A DNA stretch of 5,849 nucleotides from Gammaproteobacteria bacterium (GTDB lineage Bacteria > Pseudomonadota > Gammaproteobacteria > Steroidobacterales > Steroidobacteraceae). Below the pieces are notes generated by a model, which was given only the letters and a program-made list of their open reading frames with translations, was not told the DNA's origin and did no database searches. The stretch covers positions 1 to 5,849 of the forward strand of contig JAOUGR010000142.1 of NCBI GenBank assembly GCA_029857655.1, written 5' to 3'. A program made the translations under genes and the position numbers. Below are positions 1-5,849 of this stretch, one piece after another (the stretch's first letter is position 1; every line of letters starts with the position of its first letter).

Positions 1-513
<513 letters not shown>

Positions 514-520
514 TCCCGGG

Positions 521-967
521 ATGAGCCTCAAGGCCCGCATCACCGAAGACATGAAGACTGCGATGCGCTCGGGCGAGAAGGATCGCCTGTCGTGCATCCG
601 CATGCTGCAGGCGGGCATCCAGCAACGCGAAGTGGACGAGCGGATCACGCTCGATGATGCGCAAGTGCTCGCCGTCATCGACAAGATGATCAAGCAGCGC
701 CGCGAGTCGGTCGTGCAGTTCGAGGCCGGCCATCGCGCCGATCTGGTTGCCAAGGAATCGGCCGAGATCGCCTGGTTGGCGCAGTACCTTCCCGCGCAAC
801 TCGGCGATGCTGAACTCGAGGCGCTCATCCGCGAGGCAATTGCCGCCACCGGCGCTGCATCCATGAAAGAGATGGGCAAGGTCATGGGCGTGCTGAAACC
901 GAAGGTCCAGGGCCGCACCGACATCGGTGCGCTCTCGGCGCGCATCAAGACCGCGCTCGGCGGCTGA
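521..967 (+). CDS. yqeY: GatB/YqeY domain-containing protein
   Basis: This 148-residue protein belongs to the YqeY family, which resembles the C-terminal tRNA-binding tail domain of the GatB subunit of Asp-tRNA(Asn)/Glu-tRNA(Gln) amidotransferase. Its exact role as a stand-alone protein is not settled. Family marks are clear: an N-terminal helical part with REVDERITLDD (about residues 36-46), IKQRRESVVQFEAGHRADL (about 57-75), LAQYLPAQL (about 86-94), and a C-terminal part with MKEMGKVMGVLKPKVQGRTD (about 112-131). Length matches the usual 147-150 residues. The ATG at 521 follows the rpsU stop by 7 bases with no strong Shine-Dalgarno, which suggests translational coupling. A yqeY gene after rpsU is a common arrangement, usually followed by dnaG; here a cyanophycinase gene follows instead. 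Confidence 0.93.
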   Translation: MSLKARITEDMKTAMRSGEKDRLSCIRMLQAGIQQREVDERITLDDAQVLAVIDKMIKQRRESVVQFEAGHRADLVAKESAEIAWLAQYLPAQLGDAELEALIREAIAATGAASMKEMGKVMGVLKPKVQGRTDIGALSARIKTALGG

Positions 968-971
968 ACCC

Positions 972-1799
972 ATGAGCCCCAGCAGGGTTCCGGAGGGCGA
1001 GACGCGCGGCTTCATCGTTCCAATCGGTGGCGCCGAGAACAAGGAAAATGATCCGCGCATCCTCGAGCGCTTCGTGCGTGTCTCGGGTGGCGAGGATGCC
1101 GACATCGTCGTGATCCCGACCGCGAGCCGCGCACACGAGACCGGCCCGCGCTACGAGCAGCTGTTCCGGGACCTCGGCGCCCGGGATGTCACCGTCATGG
1201 ACTTCGACACGCGGCGCGACTGCCAGGAACGCGGGCGGCTCGAACGTCTTGGCAATGCTACCGGCATATTCTTCACGGGCGGCAACCAGCTGCGTCTGAC
1301 CACGCTGCTGGGCGGCACGCCGGTTGCCAAGCTGATCCGCACACAGAATGCCCGCGGCGTCACCGTCGGCGGCACCAGCGCGGGCGCCAGCATCCTGTCG
1401 GAGCACATGATCGCGTTTGGTGACGACGGTTCGTCGGCGATTGCAGGCAGCGTGCGGCTCGCACCGGGCCTCGGACTCACCAATCGATTCATCATCGACC
1501 AGCATTTCCGCCAGCGCGACCGCCTGGGCCGCCTGATCACGGCGCTTGCCTACAATCCCTTCGCAGTCGGCATCGGCCTCGACGAGGACACGGCTGCATT
1601 CATCGGGCCCGACGAGACACTCGAGGTCGAGGGCAGCGGCGGCATCACGGTCGTGGACGCTTCGAAAGTCACATTCTCGTCGGTCGACAGCGCAGCCGAA
1701 GGCCAGCCGATCTGCATCCTTGGTCTCGTCGTTCACTTGCTGGCCGCGGGCGCGACTTTCAACCTGCACACAAGGGTCGCCTCAACCGGCAGCCACTAG
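972..1799 (+). CDS. cphB: Cyanophycinase (intracellular CphB type)
   Basis: Cyanophycinase is a serine peptidase of family S51 that cuts cyanophycin exolytically to beta-Asp-Arg dipeptides. The 275-residue product shows GFIVPIGGAENK (residues 13-24), IPTASR (48-53), the IFFTGGNQLRL block (99-109), the nucleophile motif GGTSAGAS (133-140, Ser136), DQHFRQRDRLGR (176-187, His178) and GLDEDTA (202-208, Glu205). The spacings Ser136-His178-Glu205 equal those of the Ser132-His174-Glu201 triad I recall for Synechocystis CphB, and Asp176, Arg182, Arg184 and Arg187 match substrate-pocket residues at the same offset. No signal peptide is present, so it should act in the cytoplasm, unlike secreted CphE enzymes. 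The ATG at 972, 4 bases after the yqeY stop, is preferred over an in-frame GTG at 927, which would overlap yqeY by 41 bases and add an unconserved arginine-rich leader. It lies 2 bases ahead of cphA. All key residues seem present. Confidence 0.95.
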   Translation: MSPSRVPEGETRGFIVPIGGAENKENDPRILERFVRVSGGEDADIVVIPTASRAHETGPRYEQLFRDLGARDVTVMDFDTRRDCQERGRLERLGNATGIFFTGGNQLRLTTLLGGTPVAKLIRTQNARGVTVGGTSAGASILSEHMIAFGDDGSSAIAGSVRLAPGLGLTNRFIIDQHFRQRDRLGRLITALAYNPFAVGIGLDEDTAAFIGPDETLEVEGSGGITVVDASKVTFSSVDSAAEGQPICILGLVVHLLAAGATFNLHTRVASTGSH

Positions 1800-1801
1800 C
1801 C

Positions 1802-4600
1802 ATGCGTATTCTCGACCGCTCCGTCTACGTCGGGCCATCGCATTTCGCGCATTTCCCGGTTATCCGGCTCGAACTGGATCTCGGACAACTCGAGGCCTGG
1901 CCGACCGGCCGACTCGGCAAGTCCTTCGTCAATGGGCTGGTCGAGGCGTTGCCGGGTCTCGCGGAGCACGGCTGTTCCTATCAGGAACCGGGTGGCTTCA
2001 TCCGTCGCATGAACGAGGACGATGGCACCTGGCTCGGTCACGTGCTCGAGCATGCCGCTCTCGAACTGCAGAATGTCGCGGGCGAAGATGTCAGCTTCGG
2101 CAAGACCAGGAGTCTCGACCGGCCGGGGCATTATTCAGTTGTATATGAATTCGCCGAACGCGAGGAAGGCATCGCCGCAGGCGAGCTGGCCCTGAGGCTT
2201 CTTTGCTCGCTGCTACCGGACGCGATTCGCCCGGCCGACACGGTGCCGGCTGGCTGGAGCTGGCCGACGGCGCGCGACGAGTACATCCGTTATGCGCAAC
2301 GGCGCGCACTCGGCCCTTCGACTGCGTCGCTGGTGCAGGCGGCCGAGAATCGCGGCATTCCGTGGCTCAGGCTGAACAACCAGTCGCTGGTCCAGCTGGG
2401 GCACGGCCGTTACCAGCAGCGCCTGCAGGCAACGGTCACGGGCCGCACGCCGCATATTGCGGTCGAGCTCGCGAGCGACAAGGAAGAAACCAATCGTATC
2501 CTTGGATCGCTCGGCCTTCCGGTGCCGCGCCAGGAAATGGTGCAATCCGAACGTGAGGCAGTGCGCGCCGCAAACAGCCTCGGCTTCCCGGTCGTCACCA
2601 AGCCCTACAACGGCAATCACGGCCGCGGCATCTCGATCCGGCTCATGGATGATGAAGAAGTCACGCGCGGTTTCCTGGCTGCCCGCGAGCATTCACGCTC
2701 GGTAATCGTCGAGACCTATCTCGAGGGCGACGACCATCGGTTGCTGGTGGTGAATGGCGAACTCGTCGCGGCCACGCGGCGTACGCCGGGTCACGTGGTG
2801 GGTGACGGCGCACACAAGGTCGCCGAGCTCATCGAAATCGTCAATCAGGATCCGCGGCGCGGTGTCGGTCATGAAAAAGTCCTGACACGCCTCGAGCTCG
2901 ACGAACAGGCACAGGCGATGCTTGCGCGTGCAGGGCTTGCGCCAGACTCGGTGCCCGAAGCCGGGCAGAAAGTCTACCTGCGCTCGACCGCGAATCTCTC
3001 GACCGGTGGCACCGCAACCGACGTCACCGACGTGATCCATCCGGACAATCGCGACATGGCCGTGCGCGCGATCCGGGCCATCGGTCTCGATGTCGGCGGC
3101 GTGGACTTCCTGTCGAAGGACATCACGCTTTCCTATCGCGAGATCGGCGGCGGCATCTGCGAGGTCAATGCGGCGCCCGGATTCCGGATGCATGTCGCGC
3201 CCTCCGAAGGCACGCCCCGGGATGTCGCCTCCCCCGTCATCGACCTGTTGTTCCCGCAGGGCGCGCCGTCGCGCGTGCCGATCGCGGCGATTACCGGCAC
3301 CAACGGCAAGACGACCACGGCACGCATGCTGGCGCACATATTGAAGATGGCCGGCTACACGCCGGGCATGACCACGACCGACGGCGTCTATATCGACGGC
3401 CAGCGCACTGTGTCCGGCGACATGACCGGCCCGGTATCCGCGCGCATGGTGCTGGCCGATCCGCACATCGATGCCGCGGTGCTCGAGACCGCGCGCGGCG
3501 GTTTGCTGCGCGCCGGCATGGGAGTCCCGAGCGTCGATGTCGGCGCGGTACTGAATGTGCAGGCGGATCACCTGGGACTGAAGGGCATTGATACTCTCGA
3601 GCAGCTCGCCGAGGTCAAGCGCGTGGTCGTCGAAGTCGCGACCGGTTGTGCCGTGCTGAATGCCGACGACCCGCTGGTGCTCAGGATGTCGGCGCACACC
3701 GACGCTGAATTCATCTGCTACGTGACGCTGAATCCGCAGCACACGCTGGTGCGCGAGCACATCCGCGCCGGCGGCCGGGCCTGCGCTCTCGAGGCCGGGG
3801 TCAATGGCCAGATGGTCACGCTCTACGACCGCGGCAGCCACATTCCGCTGGTCTGGACCCACCTGATACCGGCGACTCTCGAGGGCCGCGCGACGCACAA
3901 CGTCCAGAACGCGATGTTCGCCGCATCGATCGCATTCTCGCTCGGCGTCAAGCTCGACGCGATCCGCCAGGGCCTGCGCACATTCGATACGACATTCTTC
4001 CAGGCGCCGGGCCGCATGAACATCTTCGACGAGCACCCGTTCAAGGTGCTGTTCGACTACGGGCACAATGCGCACGCAGTCTCCATGCTCGCCGATCTTG
4101 CCGGCCGTCTCGATGTCACCGGGCGGCGCATCGTCGTGCTCGCCGGACCGGGCGACCGGCGCGACGAGGACCTGCGCGCGATTGCACAGGCGGTTGCGGG
4201 TCGTTTCGATCATTACATCTGCCGCCGCGACGACAACCTGCGCGATCGCGCGAGTGATGAAGTGCCGCGCATACAGGCCACGGCGCTGGTGGCCGCGGGC
4301 GTCAAGAAATCCGCGATCTCCGTGATCCCGGACGAGCAGGAGGCGATCGAGGCGGCGCTTCGCATGGGCCGGACAGGCGACCTGCTGCTGATTTTTGCCG
4401 ATGCGCTGGTGCGCTCCTGGAAGCAGATCATCCGCTTCCGGCCGGAGGGCGCGGCGGAACCGGCGGCAGCGCAGGCGCCGGAATCGGTCGTTTCCACGCC
4501 GCTGACCGAGGCGGCTCCCGAGAGCCTGGCGCCGCTGTCTCTCGACGGGCTGATCCGCGATGAGCGCGGCATCCGTTATGCGCCGGAGGCGTCCGACTGA
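1802..4600 (+). CDS. cphA: Cyanophycin synthetase, full length (N, ATP-grasp and Mur-ligase domains)
   Basis: CphA builds cyanophycin by adding, with ATP, aspartate to the backbone and arginine to each side chain; the product forms cytoplasmic granules. The 932-residue product has all three expected parts. The N domain (about 1-160) holds CSYQEPGGFIRRMNEDDGTW and HVLEH (80-84) with Glu88, a zincin-like HxxEH motif. The ATP-grasp domain (about 165-485) has KPYNGNHGRG (267-276) and the metal-binding GGICEVNAAPG (450-460, Glu454, Asn456). The Mur-ligase domain (about 490-875) has the P-loop GTNGKTT (499-505), ETARGG (562-567), ADH (588-590), Lys606, NADD (620-623), DYGHNAHA (752-759) and AGPGDRRDED (781-790). 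A tail of about 55 residues contains an Ala/Pro/Glu-rich linker (about 881-912), then LDGLIRDERGIRYAPE. The ATG at 1802, 2 bases after the cphB stop, gives the family N-terminus MRILDRSVYVGP. The Shine-Dalgarno is weak, which suggests coupling to cphB. It appears intact and active. Confidence 0.97.
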   Translation: MRILDRSVYVGPSHFAHFPVIRLELDLGQLEAWPTGRLGKSFVNGLVEALPGLAEHGCSYQEPGGFIRRMNEDDGTWLGHVLEHAALELQNVAGEDVSFGKTRSLDRPGHYSVVYEFAEREEGIAAGELALRLLCSLLPDAIRPADTVPAGWSWPTARDEYIRYAQRRALGPSTASLVQAAENRGIPWLRLNNQSLVQLGHGRYQQRLQATVTGRTPHIAVELASDKEETNRILGSLGLPVPRQEMVQSEREAVRAANSLGFPVVTKPYNGNHGRGISIRLMDDEEVTRGFLAAREHSRSVIVETYLEGDDHRLLVVNGELVAATRRTPGHVVGDGAHKVAELIEIVNQDPRRGVGHEKVLTRLELDEQAQAMLARAGLAPDSVPEAGQKVYLRSTANLSTGGTATDVTDVIHPDNRDMAVRAIRAIGLDVGGVDFLSKDITLSYREIGGGICEVNAAPGFRMHVAPSEGTPRDVASPVIDLLFPQGAPSRVPIAAITGTNGKTTTARMLAHILKMAGYTPGMTTTDGVYIDGQRTVSGDMTGPVSARMVLADPHIDAAVLETARGGLLRAGMGVPSVDVGAVLNVQADHLGLKGIDTLEQLAEVKRVVVEVATGCAVLNADDPLVLRMSAHTDAEFICYVTLNPQHTLVREHIRAGGRACALEAGVNGQMVTLYDRGSHIPLVWTHLIPATLEGRATHNVQNAMFAASIAFSLGVKLDAIRQGLRTFDTTFFQAPGRMNIFDEHPFKVLFDYGHNAHAVSMLADLAGRLDVTGRRIVVLAGPGDRRDEDLRAIAQAVAGRFDHYICRRDDNLRDRASDEVPRIQATALVAAGVKKSAISVIPDEQEAIEAALRMGRTGDLLLIFADALVRSWKQIIRFRPEGAAEPAAAQAPESVVSTPLTEAAPESLAPLSLDGLIRDERGIRYAPEASD
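4585..4589 (+). promoter_or_regulatory. Ribosome binding site that decides the cphA' start
   Basis: A perfect GGAGG lies inside the last codons of cphA, 7 bases before a CTG at 4597-4599 and 10 before an ATC at 4600. It is the strongest Shine-Dalgarno in the window. No ATG, GTG or TTG in the cphA' frame lies at a suitable distance behind it: the next GTG in frame is at 4678. It therefore points to a start at the cphA stop. Confidence 0.55.
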
Positions 4601-5849
4601 TCGGGTCAGCGGCAGCGCCGTTTACCGACTCGCGGCGACTGATCGGCCATAACCGGTTTTTCGACGGCCCCGGCGCCGTGCTCGAATCCGCGGCCGCAGA
4701 TACCGATGCCGCGCTTCTGGATGCCTGGAAAGCGCGCGTGCAGCGCGCAAAAAAGAAACTCGCCTGGCCCGAGGCTGCCGTCGTCGCGGTTCCTCATGCC
4801 GCGGGCGCATCGCTCGCGCTCGCAGCAGCGCCCGACCAGCTCATCACGGCAACCGAACTCAACGAATGGGCCCTCGCCGCGTCGCTCATGGAACGCGACC
4901 CGTCGCGCGAGGCGGAGCTGCTCGCCGCGCTTGCCTTTGAGCAACCCGACGCGATCGAGCCACCCGGTATCGAAGAGGCAGGCGCGCTTGAGCGGCTGGC
5001 GGCACGGGCAGCGACCGAAGCGAATCCGCGGCTGCGTGCGTTGCTCCGCGCCGCAGAGGATCGCGCGCTGCCCTGCCTGCAGGACGATGAATTCCTGACC
5101 ATCGGTGCCGGCGCCGGCGGCCGGACCTGGCCACTCGCCGAACTGTCCGGCGTCACGGATGTGCCGTGGCCACACTTGCGCGCCATACCGATCGCGCTGG
5201 TGACCGGCACCAATGGCAAGACCACGGTCGTGCGCTTGATCGCCGCCTGTGCGAAAGCCGCGGGATGGACGGCGGGCCACTGCTGCACCGACGGGCTTTA
5301 CATCGACGGCGCCAGCATCGAAGCCGGTGATTATTCCGGGCCGGCCGGCGCGCGCACGGTGCTTCGTGATGGGCGCGTCGAGGCGGCGATTCTGGAGACT
5401 GCGCGGGGCGGTATGTTGCGCCGCGGGCTCGCCGTTTCACACGCAGACGCCGCCGTCATCACGGGTGTCAGCGCGGATCATTTCGGCGAATACGGCGTGC
5501 ACGACCTGGACTCGCTCATCGACGTGAAGCTCGCCATCGCGCGTGCGCTCGACCGTAGTGGCCGGCTGATCGTGAATGCCGACGATGGCATGCTCGCGGC
5601 GCGCGCGCCCGGCGCCGGCAAGACGCTGGCCTGGTTCGCGCAGGATGCGAATCATGGGCTGCTGGTCGCGCACCGTCGCCGGGGCGGCGCCAGCTGCGGC
5701 GTGGGCGATGGGCGGCTGTTGCTCTCGGTCGCAGCAGACGAGCACGATCTCGGCGCCATCGCGTCGCTGCCGCTGACAGCCGGCGGCTTGTCGGCCTTCA
5801 ACATCGCCAATCTTGCTGCCGCGGCACTCGCCGCGGTCACGCAAGATTG
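4597..5849 (+). CDS. cphA': Mur-ligase-type cyanophycin synthetase paralogue CphA' (3' end outside window; apparent CTG start)
   Basis: The frame is open from 4564 to the window end, giving 417 codons if it starts at the CTG of 4597. The product resembles the second, shorter synthetase often found beside cphA in Proteobacteria, annotated as CphA' or Mur ligase family protein. An N-terminal region of about 195 residues with FTDSRRLIGHNRFFDGPGAV near its start contains no N domain or ATP-grasp motif. It is followed by a Mur-ligase core: P-loop GTNGKTT (204-210), CTDGLYIDG, YSGPAGAR, ETARGG (267-272), SADH (292-295), Lys311, NADD (327-330) and FNIAN (401-405). Spacing from P-loop to Lys311 equals that in CphA with no gap. 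The Mur domain adds arginine in CphA, so an ATP-dependent ligase acting on cyanophycin or a precursor is inferred. No ATG, GTG or TTG precedes the conserved start. CTG overlaps the cphA stop (CTGA) behind GGAGG; a base error is the alternative. It is not the cyanobacterial CphA2 architecture as far as can be seen. Confidence 0.88.
   Translation, partial: MIGSAAAPFTDSRRLIGHNRFFDGPGAVLESAAADTDAALLDAWKARVQRAKKKLAWPEAAVVAVPHAAGASLALAAAPDQLITATELNEWALAASLMERDPSREAELLAALAFEQPDAIEPPGIEEAGALERLAARAATEANPRLRALLRAAEDRALPCLQDDEFLTIGAGAGGRTWPLAELSGVTDVPWPHLRAIPIALVTGTNGKTTVVRLIAACAKAAGWTAGHCCTDGLYIDGASIEAGDYSGPAGARTVLRDGRVEAAILETARGGMLRRGLAVSHADAAVITGVSADHFGEYGVHDLDSLIDVKLAIARALDRSGRLIVNADDGMLAARAPGAGKTLAWFAQDANHGLLVAHRRRGGASCGVGDGRLLLSVAADEHDLGAIASLPLTAGGLSAFNIANLAAAALAAVTQD

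Noticed and set aside
927..971. GTG at 927 as the cphB start
   Set aside because: It would overlap yqeY by 41 bases and add an arginine-rich leader not expected in the family. The ATG at 972 fits the gene spacing, and catalytic residue numbering fits CphB.
2693..4213. A 506-codon open frame on the minus strand, antisense to cphA
   Set aside because: It lies wholly opposite a clear, motif-rich gene, has low-complexity Arg/Ala/His/Asp-rich composition and no recognisable domain. Long antisense frames are expected in high-GC coding DNA.
4564..4600. A -1 frameshift fusing CphA with CphA'
   Set aside because: The frames differ by -1 and overlap here, but no slippery heptamer is visible. CphA has a natural C-terminus, and a GGAGG suited to a new start is present.
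4578..4652. ATG at 4578 as an alternative start near the cphA stop
   Set aside because: It is in a different frame from CphA' and stops within about 25 codons. It would need a base indel to join the gene, and it lacks a Shine-Dalgarno.
4678..4680. GTG at 4678 as the cphA' start
   Set aside because: It has no Shine-Dalgarno and would remove the SRRLIGHNRFFDGPGA segment, which I recall as conserved at the start of this family.
4606..5288. Minus-strand open frames opposite the start of cphA'
   Set aside because: The plus-strand frame carries P-loop and Mur motifs, while the minus-strand products are Arg/Gly/Ala-rich with no domain.

Overview
The window reads as chromosomal DNA from a high-GC proteobacterium, most likely a gammaproteobacterium. 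The S21 sequence is 71 residues long and of gammaproteobacterial type, and the layout of divergent tsaD next to rpsU and yqeY is the familiar start of the macromolecular-synthesis locus, which usually continues to dnaG and rpoD. No species can be named from sequence alone.

Layout: the left edge holds the first 66 codons of tsaD on the minus strand (1-200). A 97-bp divergent intergenic region (201-297) carries a good sigma70-type promoter pointing right and a GC-rich hairpin in the predicted rpsU leader. Five genes then run to the right with almost no gaps: rpsU (298-513), yqeY (521-967), a cyanophycinase gene cphB (972-1799), a full-length cyanophycin synthetase gene cphA (1802-4600), and a second, shorter Mur-ligase-type cyanophycin synthetase paralogue (cphA', from about 4597, cut by the right edge). 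Junctions are 7, 4 and 2 bases, then an overlap. No terminator and no room for a separate promoter is seen between the genes, so one transcription unit is likely.

How the genes work together: CphA polymerises aspartate and arginine into cyanophycin (multi-L-arginyl-poly-L-aspartate), an insoluble nitrogen, carbon and energy reserve. CphB cuts the polymer back to beta-Asp-Arg dipeptides. The paralogue CphA' keeps the Mur-ligase catalytic signature but has no ATP-grasp half, so it may perform or assist only one of the two ligation steps. The isoaspartyl dipeptidase that would finish degradation is not in the window.

The main points of interest are: a complete cyanophycin storage cassette placed directly behind rpsU-yqeY, where dnaG would normally be expected; an apparent CTG start codon for cphA', overlapping the cphA stop and preceded by a perfect GGAGG; an intact HxxEH motif in the N domain of CphA, suggesting self-priming; and the separate Mur-only paralogue. 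The individual gene families are known. The arrangement and the start codon are the less usual parts.
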